A DNA stretch of 64,000 nt from Branchiostoma belcheri (Eukaryota; Chordata; Leptocardii; Amphioxiformes; Branchiostomatidae). The notes beneath the pieces are model-generated. The model ran no database searches, was not told the DNA's origin, and saw only the letters and a program-made list of their open reading frames with translations. The DNA is taken from NCBI RefSeq assembly GCF_001625305.1, contig NW_017802647.1:564218-628217 (forward strand), given 5' to 3'. Position 1 is the stretch's first letter. Each line of letters opens with the position of its first letter. Both the position numbers and the translations under genes were made by a program. This document shows positions 1 through 11,400 of the stretch, in pieces.

Positions 1-1972
1 GCTTCGAGCCACTTCGTGGCTCGCCTGCTACTTTTTCTTATCAGCCACCTACTCTAAATTTTTTTGAGAAGGCTGTACAGGGGTTTATCTGAACAGGGGA
101 TGTGTAAATATTATGAAGGGTGTCCTGTGCTATTGTAATACCTTCCAGTATTCTAGATGTTTGTTTTGTTTTGTCTCTGCTGCTCAACAAATATGCCAGC
201 TTGATATTTATAGTAAATCCTACACAGTCATACAACAAAACAAAGCTTGAGATATTCACAGGCAATTTAGAAAGTGGTCTGCGAGAATATGTGAAATAAA
301 ATCTTACAGGCCTGAAATAATTCAATAAAACTTATCAATATTTTTTTCATAACAAAGAATCTTGGAGAATTCCCAAGAGGTTTTTTAACAGCCCCTTGAG
401 GATGTGTACAGACTGACAAGTGGACATGCCCTGACAACAGGGTGACTTATGGGTGCAGCTGGAAGCCATGTGCACTGTTTGTGGTGGAAGGGTGTGTCAG
501 CCTGTGTGGGTTGGCCTTCTACAGTTGTTAACCTTTGACACAATGATACACATGCCAGGAATTTGTGGACAGCATGCCAACAGTCTACCCTCCGGTTTTA
601 AAGCATGGTCGACCGTTGGGGATGACTGAATAACAACAGATAAAAATTCAACATTCAGAAAAATGTTACTTTTGCCTTGAACTGTACAAAGTTCAAGCTA
701 GAACAAATTGTAGTGATTAATATTTTCTTTAACTCTTTTCTACAGCCAAAAATTTGGCCTAGAATTCCTAGCTAAATCTTTACACAAAGCTCTCTTTATG
801 AATTTGTGGAGATAAAATTGAAGGTCAAGGTATCATGATTCACATTTTTCCTGCATATTTCACTGCCTTTACAATAAAGAGGAAATGAGTTCTTTAGGGG
901 GGACTACAACTTATCTTGGTTGGATATCCCACTATTTCCTCTGTACTACTGACCTAATCATAGTGGAGAAAAGGCAGACTTGTGCTACCTCTTTTTCCTT
1001 ATCTCTTGTCTGTGCACATTATCTAATTGCAGCTTCCCTGAGGAGGGCACATTGTTGTGGCACCTATATAAATGGACATGTCATTATTTGTATGCCTCTG
1101 GGACTGACGCTATACAGCGTACCTCCTAGTACACAAACAGGTTTGACAACATGCCTGAAAAATCTAAATTATTTTGCAGACAAAACGTCCTGCTTCAAAT
1201 ACACCACATCACTATGCAATATGGTAGAATTCTTATGGCAAGTCCATACATGTATTATCCACTCGGTCACAGCAACACTACCTTTTATACAGTTACTACT
1301 ATAGCCTGTCAGACCCTAGAGCTTTAGCCAGGCCACATTTAGACCTGAGGACATTGCTGACATATGTCACAGGAAGAGGTGTTATTTAAGGGAAGACCTT
1401 CACCATGGCTGACCTCAAAATGGTTTTGCACACTGAGCACTGGAAATGACAGGGTAAAATGACACAGAAGTGATCCTACAACTGGTTCAATTGAAGTTCC
1501 TAATGTTTAAATGGCTGATGATACCCCACAGGGCATTCAGTTTTACCCCTATTAGACAAAGTGATGGACACCAGCTAGTTTTCAACACATCTGTGGTACA
1601 AAATGATAGACACTGATAGGATAAACAATGCTGTGTAAATAGTGTTGGGTGGAAGAGTTGTAAGTGTTTTCAGTTGACTGTATCACATGTTACCAATACT
1701 GTGATATAAAGAGGAGAGGTCAGAAGTGAAGTTTTAATGCAAACCAGGCAACCAAAATACAGAAGGTCTGCATGGGTTGTGGCCATTCCAACCAGGCATG
1801 CAAGATTGCAAGGACATCTTGTAGAAGCAAGCCAAGGAAAGAGAACAGCAAATTTGCTACGGAACAACTGTGTCTGTGTACCCTTTAAACATATATACAA
1901 ATGTAGATCCACTTCAATATGACAGTACAAATGTAGATCCACTACAATATAGCCATAAGGATCCAGTCTTAC
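1..1972. other. intronic sequence of the leftmost minus-strand gene
   Basis: This stretch lies downstream of the splice donor at 1972-1971 on the minus strand, so it should be the first intron of the gene whose coding exon is 1973-2424. I see no further exon with conserved coding content. The open frames here are short and lack domain features. Confidence 0.5.
5..23. repeat. short hairpin at the window edge
   Basis: An 8-bp perfect stem (5-12 with 16-23) surrounds a TTC loop. The core CCACTTCGTGG also forms the terminal hairpin of the polymorphic insertion at 23381-23419, so this may be the end of a related repeat that begins outside the window. Confidence 0.45.
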
Positions 1973-2424
1973 CAGCTCTGAGATTCGGAGGTCATAGTGG
2001 AAGTGGTGATGACCGTAGTGGACGTTTTGACAACAGACACACTCTCCTTGGACACCGCCCTCCCACCCTGAAGACTCGCATGGCCCGACCCAGAGCTGGC
2101 AGCGCTCTTCCTGGATCCTGAACCACCACTTCTGGTGCTCCTGTTGGAACCACTGCGGGTGACACTTCCTAGTATAACCACTCCTCCCATGCTGTCAGAA
2201 GAACTCTGTGTGAAACTGGCCTGGTAGGATGAGCTTGTGTTCTTCAGGTTTTGCTCATTCTCGTAGCTGGTGTTGAGGGAAGTGTCCTTGGAAGAAGAGC
2301 TGGATCCATACCCGCTGCTGCCCTGGCTGGTTCTCTGTCTCGTGCGGCGATACTCCGGCGAGTAGATAACTCCACTCCGAGTCCTGGCCCTGCCAGTTGG
2401 CTCCAAAACACTTTCACTTGCCAT
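1973..2424 (-). CDS. first coding exon of a Ser/Arg-rich protein (possible SUN-domain protein N-terminus)
   Basis: Open frame of about 150 residues starting at ATG 2424-2422 in a strong context (A at -3, G at +4). It ends at a consensus donor (CAGAGCTG|GTAAG, GT at 1972-1971) with the last codon split. The protein is rich in Ser, Thr, Gly and Arg, with an Arg-rich head (RRTRQRTSQGSSGYGSSSSS) and no hydrophobic segment, so it reads as a disordered N-terminus. The Arg-then-Ser/Gly pattern loosely resembles the nucleoplasmic start of SUN1/SUN2. Human SUN1 (7p22) and SUN2 (22q13) belong to a paralogon that also includes 16p13 and 17q25, where RAB40 genes lie. That is inference; no diagnostic domain is in the window. 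The remaining exons lie left of position 1. Confidence 0.55.
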
Positions 2425-3880
2425 AGTTGAAAGGGAAAGTGCCTCTGTCTAATCTGACAGCAAACACTGAGCTATAGTACTCCACACAATGTCTAATGCT
2501 CTTTGCACGAGGTAAGGTGAAATCGTACTAGAGGAGTGACGCTTGTGCAGCGTGACAGAACAGAGCTGTCTACACAATGAGGGTCACCAGAAGGGACGCC
2601 ACCAGACAAACAAACCCAGCACTGCCTGGGGCTGCCTGACATTTGCATGTATAATAGGACACAGGCAGCCTCAGTTTCACTCAGCTGTCAATCAAAGGAT
2701 CAAGCCACACCCACCACTGGGAGGCCATGTGACAAACCCATCACATGTAAACAAAGGAACTGTAAGGCTTCTCTTTGCTGCTAGAAGACATAATATTGAC
2801 ACTTGTCTGACTCTAAAGTAGCCAGAAAGCATGGCAAACAATGTTTCAAGTATATCCTTATCTTCATGTTGCATGACACAGAAGGGATGACAATGACAGC
2901 GTGAATTATTTATACACTTGCGTTTGTACCTGCATGGGAAGCTGTTATCAATACAGTTTCCAAGTATCAATCATCAGACAATGTGGAAAGTAAACCAGTT
3001 ACCACCAGTGGATGGTGATAATATACTCAAATACTGGTTTTCCACAAAAAATTAAATGGGCCATTGCTGAAGCCATGCAATTGCCTTTTAGTAATTGTTT
3101 ATTACACCCCTGGTGTGTATAATTGGGGAGTGTGCACAGAGACAATTAGGCAGCAATCATTAGAGCAATAACAGTAAAAATTCAGATTAGTCAAATCTGT
3201 ACATCCCATTCATTCAGAAGGCTTTCGTTTGCTGAACTGTCTTTCCCATGGACACCAGTTCCAACTTTTTGAAGTTCCCATACCCTTGGCAGCTATGGCC
3301 ATGACTAATCCCATATTTTTGATATATGGTTGAGGTGGGACTTCATAATTCTAGCCACACAAATGAAGACATAGTTTCGAAGTACAATGTATTTTCTGCG
3401 TTTTGGCCACTTCTTTCACTTAACATATGTCAAATGTGTAAAGTAATTCGGACTTTCTACGAGTTTATTCTGTTTTAATCCCAGTGGATTTTTACATCTT
3501 TATGGCATCAGCATTGAGTCATAATTTCTTGTTTGACCGGAACAACCTTGACTAAATCAAATACGTATTTGCAAAACAGCTACATTTATCTGTGAGTCAC
3601 TGAAGGTCTGACTTATGCTCGAAAGCAGAATGTACGACAACTTTATAATATATAAGAAACGACTTGACGCAAAAAAAAATCGTCGCCAAAAATCATCTCA
3701 GGCACTGGGCGGCCATCTTGAAAATTAATCCCTATGTACTTTATTTTTGAATTAGAAAACAGAAAGAGATTGTAGCACTTTCAGTAGAAGACACACATAC
3801 CTAACTCAGGTCTTCAAATGTATTCATAGTATTGCCAAAGATAAGCCTTTAGTTTTGACACAAACAGAACGCGTTCTTAC
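2425..3880 (-). other. probable 5' intron of the leftmost gene
   Basis: The segment lies between a candidate acceptor just upstream of the start codon (TTAGACAG on the minus strand, near 2445) and a consensus donor at 3880-3879. No convincing coding exon or repeat was recognised in it. Confidence 0.35.
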
Positions 3881-4180
3881 CTTCAAAAAATAACTGCACG
3901 TCCGCCCCTTGTCCACTCCCAGTATCGAGTATTTTTGACCTCGTCGGAACGTTCTTCCTCAAAGAAACCGTGAAAATACACGATTAATACTTTGAAGATT
4001 TCCTTCTTTAGTTTCCAACAGAAGATTATGTCATTTTGCGACAGCACAAGAATCAGAATTCGGTTATTGCGAGAGAATCGCTATGTGCTGCGACAGGAAA
4101 ACGTCAAACATGGCGCGCTTCCAACTTTCCAAAATTCGTCTGCAGAAACCGTGTGCTCACTTCCGGTTTTATCATTCCGC
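3881..4180 (-). promoter_or_regulatory. candidate 5' leader exon and promoter of the leftmost gene
   Basis: On the minus strand a consensus donor (TTTTTTGAAG|GTAAGAAC) ends at 3881. Upstream sequence to about 4180 is richer in CpG than its surroundings and carries promoter-like words such as GGCGCGC and CCGGAAG-type ETS sites. The transcription start cannot be placed from sequence alone. Confidence 0.35.
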
Positions 4181-7100
4181 TAAAAATAGTCCCAAGGCAG
4201 TGCAAGATATAAGAATGTTTTCACGCCAATAAATGATAATTTTCTTTTTCAAAATACTAAAAATTGCAAGGTTGGAAACTTATTGTTGTTATTTTCGTGT
4301 CAATGTACGAAAAACTGAAGAACCGGCGGATGTATATGAAAAATGTAACATTTCGTCGCCGGATGTGTGTTGAAATTCTTTTGGCGGGGAATTCAAAATA
4401 CAAGAGGGTTTACTCTCTTGGATCACTTGCAATGCAAGATCACTTTTCGAAGACATTATGCCACCGAAGTTCCTTAACCATATGAACTCTGTGTGCTTGT
4501 GTACAAATAACGTTCTTCTTTTGCAAAATGAAATTGTGATTGATCGTTAAATAATGATTGCTGTGTGCATTCAGTTCCATGACTTATCAAAAGTAATTAC
4601 ATACTAAATTATAGCTACCCCATATAAAATCCAGATTATTGTATGTGTAATGTATCTAAGTCATCAAACAGATCAGTTACAAAGTACTGTTCCAATGTGC
4701 ACAGCTTTAATAACCAAAACAACTGGTAGAGACAATGACATTTCATATAACTTTACATGTAACATGTTACTTTCCCGTTGAACAAAACTGACAATACAGC
4801 AGCTAACAGCAGAAGCAAAGACCATATGAAATCAAATTATATGTACAAAATCACATGGAAAAATGAAATATTCTTTACCTAATAAATTAGCATCTTGACA
4901 CACATCGCTGTGAATATTTCCTTATTATTCACATACACATAATTTCTAGATGACTGTTGACAAAATTCACAATTCATCCAGCTATGTTTTCTCAATGACA
5001 TACCTTTACTTTTGAAATTACTTGCCAGTATCACTCAAGACACTGACTCTCTCACACACAATGTTTCGAATCATACACCCCAAAATGCTTGCATTCTCTG
5101 TATCAAACATTACAAAAACAGCCTAATAACCTTTACCACACAACATCATTCAGCAGATCTGGAACATGTCATGTTAGCTATGCTTCACCTTGTGCATTTC
5201 TTATGTATTCAAGTATTGCACTTCAAACCTGTGGACTATGGTAGAGAATCCAGTCATATTTACTGTAATCTGGGCTTAAATAAATGTAACCTGCATTAAT
5301 TTTATATACATGTAACGTTACCAGCCCAAGCACTGAAATTGGCAAAAGACCAAATTTGGTTTCCAATCTTGGCCCAAAATGTCATTCAAAAATCAAAGGA
5401 TGAAAAAAGTCCTAGACAGGAAAAACCTTGTCTTTCAAAATTTGTTCCCTCACTCACTCCAAACCACCAAAAATTGTGCATATACTATGACATTTGTACT
5501 CTTAGCTTAAATGCTGCAGTACCTTTTAGGAGGCAACCTTATCTTTGTTCTTGGCTATGCACACTATAAGTAACATCTTCAAGTGCTGATGTTGACTAAC
5601 TAATGACCCAAATTGAAGCCAAACTTGGGATCTGGCTGTCAACAGGAGGATATCTTTCCTGAGGTGTTGTCAAACTTTTGTAACACTAGAGCTAGCAGCT
5701 CAGTTCCTGTTTCCAGGCTGTCTTAAAAATACAAATTGTACACCTCTTGACTATCCCAAAATTCACAGTAACCAAATTCACAGAAACAATACTCTGCCAA
5801 ATGTTTCCACAGTCCACTTCAACTACACAGCTGATCTTATGCATCTGTATACCTCTTGAATGAGATCAACATAGTTTCCTCTGTTAGCCAAGTTGTCGAT
5901 CAAGCATAGGAATCACCACATTTCTAGGCAGTATCAAGACAGCAACAGTTACACTTTATAGCATGCCCGTACAGCTCTACACCCACCATTTCTCAGTTTG
6001 TTGCCTTTGTTTCAATAGACAAAACTGCACATAATCCGCACACATATACATGTTGTATCAGACATGAATGCTAGATGCTGACGCTAATATATCTAGTCAA
6101 ACACTAAATAGGGTCTAACAAGAATGCCTTTGAACAGCTAAGTCTAACCAGCCTACTTGTAACAGTCATTGAGTCCCCCCTACGTCAAGAAAGTGTCTCT
6201 TATCCATTGCAGCCCTTCTGCCGTCATTGTTCTTGCAAAATACAAATCATCAATCTACAATGACAGAATACAACCAAGTGCAGTCCAGTCCAGCTGGACA
6301 TCTTGTATGCAGGACCTGACAAAGATTCTATACACATGTACAAAGAAACTACAGTACTAGAGAGAGACCACATATACATGTACCCTATTCCAATGGTTAA
6401 CATGCTACAAACATATTTCTGAACACATATACATGGCACACAAACCTTACTACATGTATTAAGTTTCACATACCATCTCATAACTACATGTAGCTTGTCT
6501 GTCCAGCAGACTGAAAGGTAAAGTAGACACAGTAGAGAGTTTGGAGTTTACAGAATATGAGAGTAATCAATCAATCAAGCTAGTGCCAAATGTCTACGAT
6601 GTTACCCTAGGCTAGTAATGCTGAAAGATATTATATGTACGCTGTTAACACTATCTTGGATATGTGTTGACAGAACATTCACATTTTCTACATCATATAC
6701 AGTAAATATTTATACATGATCAGTTGGTACCACAGAAGCACTGTCTTACACAACTGTACCTCATAACTACACATCTTCACTCCTACTGATTTCTACACAT
6801 CTAACCAGCCCTATAGACAACACCTACTCATTATAGACTTTGCTGTACATCTCTATGGCATATGACCTGGAATAGTCTACATCCTCTATCCACATTTATC
6901 TTTATTTGGTTTCTATTATGATGAGCCTGTCCTCTCTTCAAGCATCAACTGCAAGACCAACATTCCTCAATAGTTTCAAATAAATTATCCAACAATTTTT
7001 GCATACAATTACATAAAGCACTGTAGCCAACAATTTTCATTCTGTAGGAATGCCCGTGATAACCATTTAACACAAAGAAATCTAATTATCTAAAACAGAC

Positions 7101-7968
7101 CAATCAGAAACAATTTCACTGCAAAAGTTGTAACACCTCTTTTGTGTAGACAGTCTTTGATAGGCCATTGTGTCTGCCTGACTTTTAAATTTTTGCTAGG
7201 TGATGTAGCTCCTTTTTACCAGGCTTTGTATGGGCAGTGTCTACAGAGGAGACAGAGCCATCACACTGCTATCCAAAAAGGTTGAAGTCCTATCACACAC
7301 AATACTGGGGTACATTACAAATCATGTCTCTCCCCACAGTACTTTTACAGAGAACAATCCAGTATTACAAATCCTTAAATAATACATCTATACCAGGCTA
7401 CCATGCTCTTCGTGCTGATACGACAGTGAACAAATATAATACACATCCAATTTTCAGATTAATTCTGAAATTGAAAAAGTGCCACCATAAAATAAATCAT
7501 ATTGTACATGTACATGTATTTGTTTATCAAATTTGTGGCTAGCTGTTGCTCAATACTGCGTTTCTGATGTAACACTTCTAGTCTGCATAAAATCTTAATT
7601 CTGATACGATGTTTAAAGGTAACTTTGGCCATACCGGTATATCTTGCTCCTGAAAACTAACTGTCCAGAAATCCCAGACATGACATCACATGAGTAGCTC
7701 CCCCTAGTGCACAAACCCGGAACTTCAAAGTACATCAAATCACAGTACACACTGAGGCGGCTGATAATAACAATCAAGCTGCCGGTCTGGCACCAATAAA
7801 TCAATGAAATACCTTGACAGAAATTCCCTAGGTACCACTTGAGGTCACAATGAGTTATGTATTGTGTCTATGTTCGCGAGGATAATGCTGAAACGGTGTC
7901 TATAGTAAGAAATCTTGGACACAACTGGAAAAGACAGGGGGGCATACACCGAGCCCCCTCCCATTTGG
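4181..7968. other. intergenic AT-rich sequence
   Basis: This separates the promoter of the leftmost gene from the 3' end of UBE3B. Only short open frames without recognisable domains are present. A minus-strand AATAAA (plus TTTATT at 6901-6906) is a possible UBE3B polyadenylation signal, but several others would serve equally well. Confidence 0.4.
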
Positions 7969-8214
7969 TAGCCTGGTGTCCAGTCTATCGTGGTTGGGGC
8001 GGGTTTTCTTCGGGGCTGCAGGAGATCTTCCCCGCCAGACTCAGCTAGGTTCTCCGGTAGGTTTTGCACAGGAGTTAAATTAGCTAATCAACTGGCGTGC
8101 AAAATTCCTACAGGCATAACACTCCTACTGGCAGTCTGTTCAGGTGGACGGGGGAAAACTATTAGAGCCCTGAAGACAGTCTGCCCAAACTACGATAGAC
8201 TGGATACCAGGGTA
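7969..8214. mobile_element. hAT-like MITE, 246 bp
   Basis: Terminal inverted repeats of about 30 bp match between 7969-8000 and 8186-8214 (shared core TCCAGTCTATCG). The element is flanked by a direct repeat CCCATTTGG at 7960-7968 and 8215-8223, the expected target-site duplication. An 8-9 bp duplication and no coding capacity suggest a non-autonomous hAT element. It sits just downstream of the UBE3B stop codon and may lie in its 3' UTR. Confidence 0.75.
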
Positions 8215-8256
8215 CCCATTTGGTTGAGAGCTCCCTACTTCTTCACCACAACAGCT

Positions 8257-8429
8257 CTATGACAGTTCAAATCCTGTGTTCATACTGATGGCATATCGTA
8301 GCTTCTCCTTCAGCGTGCTCTTCTTCTGGTAGTTGGGCAGTTTCAGCAGGTTGAAACAGGTAGAGGATGTGGGGAGGCGGTTCACCGGGTCCCGCTTTCT
8401 GATGGTGAAGAAGCCTCGTAGCACGCTTC
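8257..8429 (-). CDS. UBE3B: UBE3B coding exon 12, HECT C-lobe and stop (residues 1016-1072)
   Basis: 173 bp, acceptor TTCTGTAG, stop TAG at 8259-8257. It encodes [20 protein letters not shown] and [20 protein letters not shown], including the thioester-forming Cys (STC-F), and ends MNTGFELS. Confidence 0.97.
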
Positions 8430-11400
8430 CTACAGAAGTCAGTGGAGAACAACTGACATCAATTCTGGTTACTGGTATACAGTATTCACTTGCAACCAGG
8501 GTACTGTACCTAATACATGTACTTGTACCAGTTAAATTATTTTTAGGTACAGGTCTGGTCCTTGATACCTGATGTACCTGTACCTGAACAAGATAAAACA
8601 CACTACTTTTTTTTACACTAAAGACTTTTAACAATTTAGCACTTAAAATATGCCAACAATTTATCTAAGAAAGACAGTTGGCTACAAGTATAACTTGCAG
8701 AAGATTGGCAACATCTGTTTAAGTACAGATACAGATCGGGGCCTGTGTCTTAACCACTGTACCTCTACTTGCAACACATACGGTGATCGCAGAATATTTC
8801 AAGTTGATACTTCCCTTACATTGACCCTACCACATTTAAACAGCTTTACCAAACTGGACACAGATACGTCATACTTACATATATATATATACAGATCCAG
8901 GATCCTAGTACATTTGTACACAATGTGGATCATAAGAAGAGCAGAGTACCCACCGACAGTGTCTCCTGTATCCTGATCATCAGCCACCTCCACACACCTG
9001 ATACAGAAGGGCGGTTCCAGGTGTGCAAATCCCAGCAGAGGTGGTTTGGAGCAACTAGTCACAAACTGAGGAAAGGTTTAAAATACAATAGTGACAATAC
9101 AGGAAAGGGTAGACTGTCTTCTTTGTTATTGGTAAAGTTTGAAATGATTAATTTTTTAACTTTTAGATACCGGTAACACCGTACATGCAAACATGGTACA
9201 TGCAAATGATTTAAAGAAAGTGCAGTAATTATTTTAGATGCTCCACTAGTCATGAAGTACATGGGGAAAAGTAGTCATCTCCTTTAGACTTTTACCAAGA
9301 ACAGTCAACAGTTCTGATTGTTGTTTTACCTTTAGGAAGGCTTTTCTCTCATCATTGGTGAAGTCCTTGGCTAGAATATCCCACAGCCAGATGACCACTC
9401 TATGGGCTGGATGGAACCCTCCATAGTACTGGGTATACTTCCTAAAAGCAGAAATGTAAGGTTAACAACATGCCATCAGCAGCCATGGCTAAGAGGCTAG
9501 TAAAACTGGTACAAAATATATCATATCTTGTTTATATGACATTGAATGGCCTGGGTGCGATCAAGAGGTCACGGGTTTAATTCCTTGCATTCCTGGATGG
9601 CCCACATGTCCTTTGGAAAGGCACTCCACCCAGGTATAAAATGGAGTTCTGGAGATAAAAGGAAGTGGAAGGAGAGGGATGGGCTTCCAATACCATACGC
9701 TAGACACAGTGCACTGACAACCCACTGCCCCTACGGCCTCAGAATACAGAATAACCTTTACCTTTTTTTTTTAAGAAAACAATGAGGGACCAGTTTACTT
9801 ACTTCAAGTCTTCTAGGTCTATCTCTGTGTTGTCTCCAGATATCAGCTTCTGTAACTCCGGCGCTGCGAACATCATCAGCCAATCAGGACTGATGATGGA
9901 GCGGAAGCCTCGGATGAAGGCCGCCGTCTGCTCGCGGATCTGGGTGTGCATGCGGAAGTGAGCCACGCGGTGGACGTACGCGATCTTGTTGTCGTTGGTG
10001 ACAGAGATGGCACGACCACCCGGCATTAACTCATGGGTCACAACCTGTGGAGTAAGGAGAGAAACTTTGGGTAAAAAACTGTCTTGCGACAGACTTCCAA
10101 CCTATTTGAAGCCTCTTATCCTTCTCCCCGCTGCCTGACCATATTGAGTCGCTGAGTCGCTGAACTGCAGAGACGTAGTCTCTGCAGTTCAGGAGCCAGA
10201 AGGCGGGTAGCCCTTAGTAGCTCCTATGGTCATCTTCTTCCGTATGTATTCGTCGATGCTACTCTTGAATCTGTAACCAATAGAGGGTTGGTAGCCAAAT
10301 GGCTAAATCAGTGTGCTAAAGGCTCTTTAGTCAGGAAAAAGAATGGTACCATAAAAATCAAGTCCCGAAAAAGAACAAGGCAAGGAATTTAAACCAGATC
10401 TTAGGAAACTGAGTGGACTACGTGGAGCTCGTATCTACATTGTATATTTCTTCAACTTGCTCCACATTGCTAGCTTTGCATATTTGATGGCTGAAGAAAT
10501 TATTTACAATCATACCTTCCCCATGACATCCTCTGCATAAGAGAAGGTCAACTCAAGGTCACGCACATCCCCCTCTGTGTAGTGTTTGATGAAGGTCAGA
10601 CTTTTGTAGAGCTCTGGGTCCAGAGACGGCAGTTCATCTATGGAACTGTAGAGGGCGCTGTGGTGATGGGACAGCACTTGGCTCAGGAAGAAGGAGGCAA
10701 AAGGGACCTCGACAACAATGCCCTGTAAAAGACAAGGCATTGTGACATATGTCAGTGACACATGTGCAACACTCTGCAATCTATGAAATAACATTTCAAC
10801 AAAATATTTAAGAGGTATACACAGAGAAAAAATTGCTGAAGTAAGAAGTAAGGAAAAGTGAAGATCATACATGTATTTTTATTTCTCCCCACATCGTGTA
10901 AAACACTAATGGAGGTCTGAATAAAACAAACAAACAAACAAACAACAGTATATGACCTTGTCCATTCTTTGCTCTGAAATGTCAGAGTTTAGATTTGCTG
11001 TTGCCAGTACATTATTCCCTAAGATCCTTCTTGATTTCTCCCTAAGTTGATTTTACTGACACATTGATTTGATTTGATTTGATTTGATTTACTGAAATTG
11101 CAACAGTGCAATACATGTGGGACAAAGGCAGCTGTTATTGGTATCGTGTCCCACACATAGAACAAATACAGGACAGACAATACTCATTTTCACTTCAGTC
11201 TAGTGGGGAAGTGTTATATACCTTTCCCAAGGGCACAAGATCGTTGGCATATCAGGACTCGAACCCGGGACCTCTTGGTTCCGAGTTGAGCACGCTGCCA
11301 TTGCGCCACACGACTCCACTCATATTATACACCAGCTCACCTCATACACAGCCTTGCCAAGCATCTTCCCCACAAACTCAAACAGTGTGAGATGGTCCTC

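Noticed and set aside
885..1304. 139-residue plus-strand open frame
   Set aside because: Cys/Thr-rich chance frame in intron sequence, with no splice support or recognisable family.
11240..11320. Possible tRNA gene
   Set aside because: A and B boxes are present, but the flanking body and AAATC tail plus a second copy at 22306 show it is a SINE head.
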